Shown piece after piece: positions 23,664 through 31,859 of a stretch of 47,325 bases of DNA. The translations under genes were made by a program, and so were the position numbers. Position 1 is the first letter of the stretch, and every line of letters starts with the position of its first letter. The stretch comes from Lachnospiraceae bacterium (GTDB taxonomy: Bacteria; Bacillota; Clostridia; Lachnospirales; Lachnospiraceae). The DNA is taken from contig JAUNIR010000011.1 in assembly GCA_030523345.1 (NCBI GenBank), forward strand, positions 1 through 47,325, read 5' to 3'. The notes under the pieces were generated by a model. That model saw only the letters and a list, made by a program, of their open reading frames with translations. It searched no databases and was not told where the DNA came from.

Positions 23664-23942
23664 ATGTTTACTACAAAAGATCTTAAGACAATAGATGATA
23701 CATATTTTAATATCATAAAGATGTCAGAATACGATATAGAGATTCAATCTGGCAATACAGGTCATGTATGGCTACTTCATAGTCCTATAAATGAAGATGA
23801 AGGTAGTTGTATTATATTTCATAAACATCATATAAAGCATCAATATCATAGACATGGTACAGCCGGTAATATGGCAACAGCTGTCAGGAGTATAAAGTCA
23901 CATGATAAATGGCAACTAGAAGGAAGAAAGAAGAGAGCTTAA
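23664..23942 (+). CDS. Small His-rich hypothetical protein
   Basis: The 92-residue protein is preceded by AGGGGGA. It contains a His-rich stretch, 'CIIFHKHHIKHQYHRHGT', and a basic tail ('KWQLEGRKKRA'). No family is recognised. The histidines might bind a metal, but this is only a composition argument. Its stop codon overlaps, by 4 bases in opposite orientation, the stop codon of the XRE gene on the other strand. Confidence 0.55.
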   Translation: MFTTKDLKTIDDTYFNIIKMSEYDIEIQSGNTGHVWLLHSPINEDEGSCIIFHKHHIKHQYHRHGTAGNMATAVRSIKSHDKWQLEGRKKRA

Positions 23943-24319
23943 TCTTCTGGATATTTGCCCTCCATAAATCGACTATGGTGATTAGGCGGAGCAAGCGGGG
24001 ATTTATTACGACTTTCTTCAATCGCTAGCACATTAATTAAATAATTAGAGAGTGTATTATCATCATCATTTGAGTATGTGGGCATATTATTTTGGTATAC
24101 AATAATTGAATTCATGCTGACATTAAAAATTGATGAGAGAAATAGCAGGTTATCTAAGGAAGGAAGATTCAATCCTCGTTCCCATTTGTAAATGGCTTGA
24201 GGAGTGCCTAGTCCTAGACACTCTTGTAATTCTTTAACTGATAGACCATTTAATTTTCTTAGGTAGGATATACGCTCGCCTGTCTTTTTCATATCAATAA
24301 GTGGTACATTAGTTTTCAT
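23939..24319 (-). CDS. XRE-family helix-turn-helix regulator
   Basis: The start at 24319 (MKTNVPLID) is preferred over longer forms because AAAGGA precedes it by about 9 bases; longer frames run inside the upstream gene. This gives 126 residues. The HTH covers about residues 8-65: 'GERISYLRKLNGLSVKELQECLGLGTPQAIYKWERG', followed by 'NLPSLDNLLFLSSIF'. This is a Cro/cI-type fold. The gene is last in the six-gene leftward operon headed by the recombinase and overlaps the ParB-like gene by 11 bases. It probably regulates element functions. Confidence 0.8.
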   Translation of the reverse strand: MKTNVPLIDMKKTGERISYLRKLNGLSVKELQECLGLGTPQAIYKWERGLNLPSLDNLLFLSSIFNVSMNSIIVYQNNMPTYSNDDDNTLSNYLINVLAIEESRNKSPLAPPNHHSRFMEGKYPED

Positions 24320-25268
24320 TTGCTTCTGTTCCTTTAGTTCCATTTGTAATCGTAAAAATATCCATTTGAGATGCATTCTCAAGATTTATATTATTATTAT
24401 CATTAGTTTCTGATGAAGTAGTAGCAGACGCAGAATCAGATACAGAATTAGTAGTAGGTTCCTGTTCTTTTTTGGATTTCTTAGCATATAGTTTTTCAAA
24501 GCTAAGACCAAATTGAGTCTTCTTGTTGTAGGCTATAAGCATTGCTTCTGAATAGCCCAGGGATCCAGCGTGTCGGTCCTTGGCAGTTCTGCTTAGTTCT
24601 CGTATGGAGACAGCGCCGAGTTTTTCTTTGAATGTAGAGTCTTTAATTTCATCCCCATAACAGTTTAGGATTCTGGCAACACCATTTAACATATTGGAAC
24701 TGAAGGATTTTTGCTCACCTTCCCATGTTCCAGCAATGAGACGAATTGTATGATCTAAAATGTGAAAACCGAGTTTATCATAGATATCTTCTAAAGTAGA
24801 TACTGCACATATGTTGCCTGGTGCAGGTTTTCCACTTACATTGAGATTATATGATTCAACCAGCGCTTTTATAATAAGCTGCTTGTCATTGCCAGCTTCA
24901 ATATTAGCCATGAAAATCTCATATGGGGATAGAGCCTTAGTATATTTCATCTGATTAGCAAAAATATCAGCTTCCTCTTCGTAGGCAAGATCATCATAAA
25001 TCATGCACCATACAGGAGTCTCACGAGATCCAGACACAAGTGCAATGATTTCTATTGTGTGCTGACCATTAAATACATAATTTACACCATCACGGCGACT
25101 AACCTTAACAGGATTAATCTGGCATAAATCAAAATTAGCGGCTGCTTTCTGAACATGCTTAACCGATAAGTTTCGCTGATAATCCTGATTTGATACAAGA
25201 TTCTTGATAGGGATTAATTCATAATGGACATTAGGTACAAATTGATTCAAATCTATTTCGGTATTCAT
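24309..25268 (-). CDS. ParB-like nuclease-fold protein
   Basis: The 319-residue protein has a ParB/Srx-type N terminus: 'YELIPIKNLVSNQDYQRNLS', 'INPVKVSRRDGVNYVFNGQHT' (the V-x-G-x-H/R box) and 'VWCMIYDDLAYEEEADIFA'. The middle is helical and the last 60 residues are low-complexity Ser/Thr/Asn. On mobile elements such proteins often act in partition, in regulation, or as antirestriction-like accessory factors. GGAGT precedes its ATG. It is fifth in the recombinase operon and is followed by the XRE gene. The fold call is good; the role is unknown. Confidence 0.7.
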   Translation of the reverse strand: MNTEIDLNQFVPNVHYELIPIKNLVSNQDYQRNLSVKHVQKAAANFDLCQINPVKVSRRDGVNYVFNGQHTIEIIALVSGSRETPVWCMIYDDLAYEEEADIFANQMKYTKALSPYEIFMANIEAGNDKQLIIKALVESYNLNVSGKPAPGNICAVSTLEDIYDKLGFHILDHTIRLIAGTWEGEQKSFSSNMLNGVARILNCYGDEIKDSTFKEKLGAVSIRELSRTAKDRHAGSLGYSEAMLIAYNKKTQFGLSFEKLYAKKSKKEQEPTTNSVSDSASATTSSETNDNNNINLENASQMDIFTITNGTKGTEANEN

Positions 25269-25273
25269 GAGTA

Positions 25274-26239
25274 TTACTCCTTCAATTTATCCTCCAGGAT
25301 AATAATCGTATTTGATAGTTCCTTAAGTTTTTGTTCAAGCTTCCACCTGGCATGAAGAGAAGTGCTGGAGAAGTCGGTAACATTTATGGTTCTTTGTAAT
25401 GAGCTTATCCAGCTGGGTACGGTGAAAAACAAGCTTGATAATTCAGCATCAGGATCATATTTGGGCATTTGTTTTATTTCAGGATTAGCCTTCTTTCGAG
25501 TTCTTCTGACTGGTGCTGAAGGTATAGCCTTTTTTTCAACGGGAGTTTTCTTTTTATCTCCTGTTTGAATGAGAGTATAGTTATCTAAATTTTTGGCATG
25601 ATCGTAGGCAACAATAATCTCATCACGAGATAGCTTCGATATGGATAAAGTATTTTCCATAGATAATTTGAAATTTGATGCCAGTATATCTATAGCAATT
25701 TCAGGTGCTTTATCGTATATGGCATCTAATGCAGTGGAATACCTACCATATTCAGAAGCTGTCATAGGTGAAACATTAAAACTATTGCTAACAATGATTG
25801 AAGATCGATTTCTTTTGTATGTTGTACCTTTAGCTTTGTTTTCATCCATAAGTTCAGATGGAAAAGGATTGCTCCTGCGCTGCTTGTTTACATCTGATAG
25901 TATTTTTTTAACAGAGTGGTATGCTTTGCCGATTATGTATCGGTGATACACATCAGATAGGGTGTTGTTATTTACATGATGAAGAGCAGCATAATACAGC
26001 GCATCATATCTGCTTGTAAAAGACAGTTCTTCTATCTCGAATTCGATGCCCCAATCTTGGCAAATATGATAGTATACAAAATCTGTTAATATTATCTTAT
26101 GCCATACCTGTATTGGATGAGGACACCCATGGTCTATAATTAGAGCTTCTATATCATCATGATTACGTCCGATGGAAGGTGGACACATGCGCTCAAATTC
26201 AGGATCTAATATAAGTTTGTAACAATGTTTTTCACTCAT
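25274..26239 (-). CDS. Second ParB-like element protein
   Basis: The 321-residue protein resembles phage and element ParB-domain proteins around 'DIEALIIDHGCPHPIQVW', 'DFVYYHICQDWGIEFEIEEL' and 'SRYDALYYAALHHVNNNTLSD'. This is the pattern 'I...GC..PI.VW ... R..IC...GI.F....F.SR.DA' of that group, but the usual 'DGHNRY' catalytic box reads 'TDFVYYHI', so the active-site residues appear lost. A basic linker follows ('KKTPVEKKAIPSAPVRRTRKK'). It overlaps the preceding gene by 4 bases (ATGA). It may act as a DNA-binding partner of the neighbouring ParB-like protein. Confidence 0.6.
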   Translation of the reverse strand: MSEKHCYKLILDPEFERMCPPSIGRNHDDIEALIIDHGCPHPIQVWHKIILTDFVYYHICQDWGIEFEIEELSFTSRYDALYYAALHHVNNNTLSDVYHRYIIGKAYHSVKKILSDVNKQRRSNPFPSELMDENKAKGTTYKRNRSSIIVSNSFNVSPMTASEYGRYSTALDAIYDKAPEIAIDILASNFKLSMENTLSISKLSRDEIIVAYDHAKNLDNYTLIQTGDKKKTPVEKKAIPSAPVRRTRKKANPEIKQMPKYDPDAELSSLFFTVPSWISSLQRTINVTDFSSTSLHARWKLEQKLKELSNTIIILEDKLKE

Positions 26240-26652
26240 ACGGGAATAGGTTCACTTTCTAAATAATTTAATAGCCTGGCATCTGCCATCTTAAACACTA
26301 CAAGGTTCTCTTGTTCGATATGGGTACCTTCCATCCGATAAGAGGACATATTATCAAGGTCTGGTAATAAACTATGGAGTTGATATACCAAAGATGTACT
26401 ATGCATTTCACAGCAATGATTATCATTAAGGCGATCCCAGCGGACACGCTCAGCTAATGCATTAATGGATTTCCCTGGTCTTATAGCAATAACTTTATCC
26501 TTGGGATTAACCAAAAACTGTATATAGTCTGGATCATTAAGCATATGAAGGGTGCGTTTATGAATCCTTATACAACAGTATTTCATATCAAATACCATTA
26601 CTGCCGGAGTCTGCTTCGAGGGCTTGATTGATTGTAAGTTGTTCATATTCAT
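26236..26652 (-). CDS. Small protein with the recombinase-tail domain
   Basis: The 138-residue protein consists almost wholly of a domain also present in the next upstream protein and in the C terminus of the recombinase. The shared core is 'YIQFLVNPKDKVIAIRP', followed by a conserved Trp region and 'LLPDLDNMSSYRMEG'. It starts within the end of the preceding frame; an ATG at 26646 has a better-placed AGGT and may be the true start. No enzyme motif is visible. It is probably a partner or accessory of the recombinase. I know no named function for it. Confidence 0.65.
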   Translation of the reverse strand: MNMNNLQSIKPSKQTPAVMVFDMKYCCIRIHKRTLHMLNDPDYIQFLVNPKDKVIAIRPGKSINALAERVRWDRLNDNHCCEMHSTSLVYQLHSLLPDLDNMSSYRMEGTHIEQENLVVFKMADARLLNYLESEPIPV

Positions 26653-27298
26653 TACCTGCGCTTTCTGTTACAACATCTGCTTCTGTCTTTTCGGCTTGAT
26701 GAGGTGTGTTAGGATCTGCTTTAAGTCCAAATACTGTGTGCTCGCTAAATGTATTAACCTGAACTATGCTTTGATGCTCAACAACAGGAATACCAAACTG
26801 GTTCTTCCAATCTTCAGAATATGTGGCAGTTCTTGATGTTTTTACTTTGCCATCATCTGTTGTAGAACGCTTAAATATCTCAGGTGAATTAAGATCAAAT
26901 ACATATAACAATTCATTATTAGATTTAATAAGCTTTCCCAGTAATTTATAGCGGTAATTATGATCCCAGCTCATAAGGTTCATAATTTTTGCATAAAAGA
27001 TTCTGCAAGTAATCTGTTTAGGAGAGCGTTTAGCAGTAGCAGAGCACCAGCGGAAAGAATCTTTTTCATCTTCATTGCAAGGTCGAACTGCAAGTAACTT
27101 GGATGTGGGATTAACCAGGATTTGAACATAATCAAATTGTGGTAGTTTCTTAATACAAGCGGTGTTCACACTGCATTTATAGTTGTTTAATGTGAATGAC
27201 GGTTCATAGATATGAGCAAAGAATTCACCTCGCACAACCTGGAATCCGTCATAGCTGAAGCTACTGTCTTCAATATAATCAATTACTTCTTCATTCAT
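26588..27298 (-). CDS. Integrase-associated protein with the recombinase-tail domain
   Basis: The 236-residue protein begins 'DGFQVVRGEFFAHIYEPSF' and contains 'YVQILVNPTSKLLAVRP', then 'IMNLMSWDHNYRYKLLGK' and 'LLYVFDLNSPEIF'. Each part matches by eye the tail of the recombinase ('FEIARGQFFDTSNK', 'YVELLIHPREKILAIRP', 'LYDLLGWNPNLRYRITG', 'VLLFDLKENEIL'). The last 80 residues are polar and probably disordered. It overlaps the recombinase stop by 8 bases. No catalytic residues are present, so a structural or DNA-binding helper in integration or excision is the likely role. Confidence 0.68.
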   Translation of the reverse strand: MNEEVIDYIEDSSFSYDGFQVVRGEFFAHIYEPSFTLNNYKCSVNTACIKKLPQFDYVQILVNPTSKLLAVRPCNEDEKDSFRWCSATAKRSPKQITCRIFYAKIMNLMSWDHNYRYKLLGKLIKSNNELLYVFDLNSPEIFKRSTTDDGKVKTSRTATYSEDWKNQFGIPVVEHQSIVQVNTFSEHTVFGLKADPNTPHQAEKTEADVVTESAGNEYEQLTINQALEADSGSNGI

Positions 27299-29162
27299 CG
27301 GATGCCTCCTTCATACTCTCTTTTATAGAGCGTATTTCTTCCTTAATTTCTTCATGACTTGTAACAGAGAGAGCACTTTCTTCAGTAGGATATACAATGC
27401 CCTGTGTTTGTGAATTCCAGTCCTGTCCATCTTCTATAGTTGGAACAGCTGTAGTATTTGCATAATAATTATTACCAAATGAATCGCCCCACTCTGATGG
27501 ATATGCTACGATTTGAGATTTACCATTAAGTGGTGTGACATCTTCAGAAAAAGAGGTCACAGGTGTTTCATCGTCATCGGCAGATATTGATCTATTAGAA
27601 ATTAATATTTCGTTTTCCTTTAGATCAAATAGAAGAACAGTATCACAGTCCTGTTGCTTCTTTATACCAGTTATGCGGTATCGCAAATTTGGGTTCCAAC
27701 CTAACAAATCATATAGATTAGGCAGAAATGCAGAACCAGCTGCTTGTCTAGGAATGTTCTGACCATCGCGAGGTTTAGACCATTGGATTGCGTTTTTGGA
27801 TTCTTTTTTTGAAGGTCTTATGGCAAGTATTTTTTCGCGAGGGTGTATGAGCAACTCTACATAATTAGTAGAAAATTTTCTGACACATTCTGTGCTGAAG
27901 AATAAAGCACTGCTTGATAAACGAATTGATATTTTGTTTGATGTATCAAAAAATTGTCCACGCGCAATTTCAAAATCTCTTAAATCGAAATCACCTGATT
28001 TCACTGATACGGTCTGAATGGCATCGGTATCTATGTTGTCATATATGCTGTCAGATGCGTTGCGATAGTCAGCTGCTTTAAAGCCAGCCCATCGTAAGTT
28101 TATTAATACAAAACCTCGTAATATGCCATTTGAAATAACAGTAAGCTCAGGAAGTATTCCTTTATTTCCGTATTTGGCATTCCCTATGAGTTTTTGTACT
28201 GCAATGAAATCATCGCGTGTAACAATAGGCTCATGATGGTCCTTTTTACGATATTGATTACGATCCTGTTTATTTTTCTTTGATTTGTGATCAAGATAAC
28301 TAGGAGTCCAAGTTTTTCGTGCCAGGACATCTCCACAATGACGTTCATTTTGCAAAACACCAAGAACTGAGCCAGAAGACCAAGTGGTATTACCTTTTTT
28401 TGTTCTTCGCTTTAGTGTTGTAAGCTGGTCTGCGATTTCTTGTGTGCTATAGCCATATAAGTACATAAAGAATATAAGGCGTACTGTTTTTGCTTCTTCT
28501 TCGTTAACGACCAAGTTTCCATTTTCATCCTGGTCATAACCAAGAAGAGCAGGAGTAAGAAAGATTCCTCTTTTGAATCGCATCTCTATTGATGAATTCA
28601 TAATTTCGCTTTTAGTGTGGCTTTCTTCCTGGGCAAGAGTGGATATGAAGGACAAACTCATTTCACTGTTGCTATTAAGTGTGTAGATATTTTCTGTCTC
28701 AAAGAAAACGCCTATTGGTGGGTGCATAGCAGCTAATTGTCTTACATGTCCGATGCAGTCCAATACATTTCTTGCAAATCGCGATACACTTTTGGTTATG
28801 ATTAAATCTATCTTTCCAGCTTTACAATCTTCTATCATACGAATAAAAGAATCTCTGTGCTGAAGGGATGTACCAGAAATACCTTCATCTGCATAGATGT
28901 CTATGAGAAGCCAATTAGGGTGTCTGGAAACAACATCCTGATAATGATTCTTTTGTAGTTCATATGAAGATGTCTGCCTTGGATCATCAGTAGATACTCT
29001 GGCATAAACAGCAACACGTTGGGTTCTATTTTCATCATCGAGTCGTTGTTGTGGTAAGGCGGGTATTACATCAAGTTCGTCTGGATCCACACCTTTATAA
29101 CGCTCGCGGATTTTTTGCTTTTGCTGATCTGATGAAGATAACTTTTGCTCATTCTCAATCAT
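27291..29162 (-). CDS. Large serine recombinase (element integrase) with atypical C terminus
   Basis: The 623-residue protein has a resolvase catalytic domain from about residue 48: 'RVAVYARVSTDD' with the nucleophile Ser57, 'IYADEGISGTSLQHRDSF', 'KIDLIITKSVSRFARNVLD'. A recombinase domain follows (about 190-310; 'GYSTQEIADQLTTLKRRTKKG', 'VLGVLQNERHCGDVLARKTW'). Where large serine integrases usually have a Cys-rich zinc ribbon, this protein has 'GILRGFVLINLRWAGF' without the Cys pairs, then a beta-rich domain (about 395-525) shared with the two downstream proteins and a disordered tail. It would integrate and excise the element by a covalent serine-DNA intermediate. AAAGGA precedes the ATG. 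Confidence 0.9.
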   Translation of the reverse strand: MIENEQKLSSSDQQKQKIRERYKGVDPDELDVIPALPQQRLDDENRTQRVAVYARVSTDDPRQTSSYELQKNHYQDVVSRHPNWLLIDIYADEGISGTSLQHRDSFIRMIEDCKAGKIDLIITKSVSRFARNVLDCIGHVRQLAAMHPPIGVFFETENIYTLNSNSEMSLSFISTLAQEESHTKSEIMNSSIEMRFKRGIFLTPALLGYDQDENGNLVVNEEEAKTVRLIFFMYLYGYSTQEIADQLTTLKRRTKKGNTTWSSGSVLGVLQNERHCGDVLARKTWTPSYLDHKSKKNKQDRNQYRKKDHHEPIVTRDDFIAVQKLIGNAKYGNKGILPELTVISNGILRGFVLINLRWAGFKAADYRNASDSIYDNIDTDAIQTVSVKSGDFDLRDFEIARGQFFDTSNKISIRLSSSALFFSTECVRKFSTNYVELLIHPREKILAIRPSKKESKNAIQWSKPRDGQNIPRQAAGSAFLPNLYDLLGWNPNLRYRITGIKKQQDCDTVLLFDLKENEILISNRSISADDDETPVTSFSEDVTPLNGKSQIVAYPSEWGDSFGNNYYANTTAVPTIEDGQDWNSQTQGIVYPTEESALSVTSHEEIKEEIRSIKESMKEASDE

Positions 29163-29209
29163 TAGCGCTCAATTCCTTTTTCATAAAATGTGACATAAAA
29201 ACAAAAGAA

Positions 29210-29222
29210 GAAGACAGTCTTC
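29210..29222. promoter_or_regulatory. Dyad in the recombinase promoter region
   Basis: GAAGAC-A-GTCTTC is a perfect 13-base inverted repeat 48 bases upstream of the recombinase start. A leftward TATAAT-like box lies at 29240-29235, so the dyad falls close to the expected transcript start and could be an operator for one of the XRE regulators. Confidence 0.4.
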
Positions 29223-29260
29223 CCTTTGTTGCACATTATAAAATTTTCGTAGAAAAATAA

Positions 29261-29298
29261 AATGGACTGGCAGTTGATACATCAACCATCAGTCCATT
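29261..29298 (-). terminator. Terminator of the leftward XRE gene
   Basis: AATGGACTG (29261-29269) and CAGTCCATT (29290-29298) form a 9-base stem with an inner GTTGAT/ATCAAC pair. In the leftward direction it is followed by TTTTATTTTTC. It separates the XRE gene from the recombinase operon. Confidence 0.75.
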
Positions 29299-29330
29299 TA
29301 TTTATGAAAAAAATTATAATATTCTGAAAA

Positions 29331-29666
29331 TTATTTGTTAGTGCGAAGAGCATTCTTCATATCGGCAGCCATTTTTATTATGGCTTGTTTTTCTGCAGAT
29401 GTGCAGTCAGACAGTAATTCTGTTAATTCATTATTTTGAATTTTGCTGACATCAGGAACATTGGATTGTAATAGCCAGTCAGCAGAAACCTGTAAAGACT
29501 CTGTGATTCTAATAAATATATCTAATCCAATATTTGTTTTACCATTTTCTATATCGCTTAAATGCGAGGTAGATATCTGTACCATGTCCGCAAAATCAAT
29601 CTGGCTAATATTCTTATCCTTGCGGGCTTTCTTGATACGGCTACCTATCTGCTTAAGATTATCCAT
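29331..29666 (-). CDS. XRE-family repressor-like regulator
   Basis: The start at 29666 (MDNLKQIG) has GGGGTGA 5-6 bases upstream; a longer TTG-started form is less likely. The 111-residue protein holds an N-terminal HTH ('IGSRIKKARKDKNISQIDFADMVQISTSHLSDIENGKT'), then 'LDIFIRITESLQVSADWLL' and a helical tail ending 'AADMKNALRTNK'. It resembles small Cro/cI regulators common on Firmicute conjugative elements. It is divergent from a second XRE gene, with dyads and repeats between them that suit autoregulation. Confidence 0.85.
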   Translation of the reverse strand: MDNLKQIGSRIKKARKDKNISQIDFADMVQISTSHLSDIENGKTNIGLDIFIRITESLQVSADWLLQSNVPDVSKIQNNELTELLSDCTSAEKQAIIKMAADMKNALRTNK

Positions 29667-29692
29667 ATTATCACCCCAAATATCGACTTTAG

Positions 29693-29757
29693 ACAATAAT
29701 ATCGTTTATTGTAGATATAAAGAATAAGCTATTGGCTAAGATATCCACTATCGGCTA
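29693..29757. promoter_or_regulatory. Operator-like repeats between divergent XRE genes
   Basis: An inverted repeat ACAATAA-N6-TTATTGT spans 29693-29712. Two direct repeats, CTATTGGCTA (29729-29738) and CTATCGGCTA (29748-29757), lie 19 bases apart. Together they fill the region between the two divergent regulator genes, as in a phage-like switch. Confidence 0.5.
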
Positions 29758-29796
29758 TATCCTTGAATAGAAAATTTATTTAAGGAGGTGGCTGAT

Positions 29797-30174
29797 ATGC
29801 CAATAAACAAATCAATTATTGCAAAAAATATCAGAGAGGAGAGGACAAGAAGAAAATGGTCTCAGGCAAAGCTAGCTGATAAAGCCGGATTATCTGCACA
29901 GTATATTTGTCAGATTGAGAAAGAGCAGAAGATGGTCAGTCTTAAAGCTATTGGAAGAATTGCTGATGCATTGGGAGTACCTAATGAAACACTTACGGAT
30001 AACCATATGGAGAGTAAGAATCCTAAAAATTATGAGATAGATATGCTTTTTGATGACTGCAATATCTATGAGAGACAGGTGCTTATGGAATTGCTTAAAT
30101 CAGCAAAGAAAATACTGCGAGAAAATAACAGTGTATATGTGGAGCTTTTATCAGAACGAGAAGATAAGTTTTAA
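29797..30174 (+). CDS. XRE-family regulator, divergent partner
   Basis: The ATG at 29797 is chosen because AAGGAGG ends 8 bases before it, while the GTG at 29788 overlaps that site. The 125-residue protein has a standard HTH ('IAKNIREERTRRKWSQAKLADKAGLSAQYICQIEKEQ', then 'VSLKAIGRIADALGVP'), followed by a helical region containing 'YERQVLMELLKSAKKIL'. That region is similar in pattern to the tail of the leftward XRE protein. It ends at a hairpin shared with a convergent gene. It probably forms, with the leftward regulator, the control switch of the element. Confidence 0.85.
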   Translation: MPINKSIIAKNIREERTRRKWSQAKLADKAGLSAQYICQIEKEQKMVSLKAIGRIADALGVPNETLTDNHMESKNPKNYEIDMLFDDCNIYERQVLMELLKSAKKILRENNSVYVELLSEREDKF

Positions 30175-30216
30175 GTTCTGTTTTAGCAATATTTGTATAT
30201 GACGCAATACAATAAT

Positions 30217-30243
30217 AACCCCTTTAGGCTTTCTAAAGGGGTT
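30217..30243. terminator. Terminator hairpin between convergent genes
   Basis: AACCCCTTTAG (30217-30227) and CTAAAGGGGTT (30233-30243) make an 11-base perfect stem with a 5-base loop. It lies between a rightward and a leftward gene that both end here. A moderate T-rich stretch follows only on the leftward side. Confidence 0.7.
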
Positions 30244-30253
30244 ACTTGTGATG

Positions 30254-31699
30254 CTAAAAAATACCGGCATTTACGTTATGTTTTTCTATGATATCTTTAA
30301 TTTTTTGTGTTTCGTTTCTGTGCATAATTAGTCTTTTACAGATAAGCGGTAAAAGAATATTACACTCATCATCAGTATAAAGATTATCGGAGTAATCTTT
30401 ATTAATTTTTGTGCGAATTAAACTCATTTGCAGTTTACTTGGTTTTAATATGTCACTGTCTGCATAATCGACAGCTGCTGGAGATCCAACTAAATAAAGA
30501 GCTAATTCAAATAGCAGTTCTTCATCTCCAATTAGCATATCCAATACTTGTAAAAAATATCGGTAATATGCAGGATCAGTATCTGTTGGGTGAGCATATT
30601 TATATATGGAATTCAGAGCTTCCTTTGTTAGTCCAGTATACTTTTGAGGGGTTGAAAATGGTATATATAAGCAGTTGATATTGCCAAATAAATACGCATA
30701 ATCACAGCCCATTATATGTTTTAGTAACATTAAATCTCCGATATGAATTCTGACTTCATCATCAGCAGATTTCTTGCTTTCCCAGTTTTGTAATGTTCTC
30801 ATTACAGATTCAAATGAAGGCTGTTCTGAATGTAATTCCTTTGCTGCCTCACATAGCATTTCCGCAGCCTTTTTTTGAGTTATTCCTTTTAAATCACGCC
30901 ATGATTTTATTCTTGAACCAAGGGGGCTATCAGCAGAACATAGCGAATCATGCTTAATCAAATTACTCATATCGAAAGAAGGATCCATATCTGCAAAAGA
31001 GTCTTTTATTTTGCTGAGCAGATTAACAATTGTAAATAGATGTACATCCATTAAGTCGTTGTATTTTAATGTAGATCTTTTTACATCAAGTTCATTCTTG
31101 GTAACACAGGGAATATCTACATAAATAACTTGATCTTCTTTATCACTCTCTAATGTGGTTAGAAAGTAGCTAAGATACAATAATAGTTTTTCGTCTGTAG
31201 CAATACGACTAATAACTATTTGTTTTGTAAGTGCGAGCATTGAAAGTTCATCGTCAAAATCAAAAAGATTTATGTCAGATAAAGATAAAAGTGTTTCAAT
31301 GCTTGTGTTGTTAAGCCCCGTATAATCGACAAGTTCATTTGTATTTTTATGTAGCGTATTTATTTCACAAAATAAGAACTCATAATCACATCCGATAAGC
31401 TTCTTTAACAGGTATAAATCTGTCATAGAAAGAAGAATATTTTTAATTTCCTGATCATTGCTTTCCCAGGAAAGATACTTTCTCTGAATGCTGTCTATTT
31501 TTGATGGTGTTTTTCCAAGCTCTTCATAAGAATCATACAGATATTCAGCTATTTCGCGCTGAGTATATCCAGCTAATTCACGCCACTTTTTAAGGCGTGA
31601 TCCAAAGGTTTTATATTCATTGTAATTGAATTGAAAATACTTATCTTCAATGTCCCATATTTCATGCAATTCTTTGTCAGAAAAATCGAATAATACCAT
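30254..31699 (-). CDS. Protein with two tandem XRE-containing modules
   Basis: The 481-residue protein contains two copies of one module. Copy one is 'FGSRLKKWRELAGYTQREIAEYL' with 'LKKLIGCDYEFLFCEINTL' and 'YTGLNNTSIETL' (about residues 32-140). Copy two is 'LGSRIKSWRDLKGITQKKAAEML' with 'LKHIMGCDYAYLFGNINCL' and 'YTGLTKEALNSI' (about 275-385). Each has an HTH start and a helical rear. A regulator able to bind two sites is plausible, but I know no named family. Its GGAGG is 6 bases upstream of the ATG. It is transcribed away from the excisionase-like gene. The A+T-rich region between them has AAAGATATG twice (31817 and 31835). Confidence 0.7.
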   Translation of the reverse strand: MVLFDFSDKELHEIWDIEDKYFQFNYNEYKTFGSRLKKWRELAGYTQREIAEYLYDSYEELGKTPSKIDSIQRKYLSWESNDQEIKNILLSMTDLYLLKKLIGCDYEFLFCEINTLHKNTNELVDYTGLNNTSIETLLSLSDINLFDFDDELSMLALTKQIVISRIATDEKLLLYLSYFLTTLESDKEDQVIYVDIPCVTKNELDVKRSTLKYNDLMDVHLFTIVNLLSKIKDSFADMDPSFDMSNLIKHDSLCSADSPLGSRIKSWRDLKGITQKKAAEMLCEAAKELHSEQPSFESVMRTLQNWESKKSADDEVRIHIGDLMLLKHIMGCDYAYLFGNINCLYIPFSTPQKYTGLTKEALNSIYKYAHPTDTDPAYYRYFLQVLDMLIGDEELLFELALYLVGSPAAVDYADSDILKPSKLQMSLIRTKINKDYSDNLYTDDECNILLPLICKRLIMHRNETQKIKDIIEKHNVNAGIF

Positions 31700-31859
31700 A
31701 TGTAACCTCCTTTATATCTTTACGAAAAGATTATCACATTAGAGAGATTAAAAGTCAATAAAAAATGAATTCTGTAGTGAATGATATTTCGTGTTATGCA
31801 AATTATAATAAATATAAAAGATATGCAAAATATGAAAGATATGGAAGGGGGACTTTGTA

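Noticed and set aside
29051-29260. A 69-residue rightward frame over the recombinase start
   Set aside because: It overlaps the well-supported N terminus and promoter region of the recombinase on the opposite strand.
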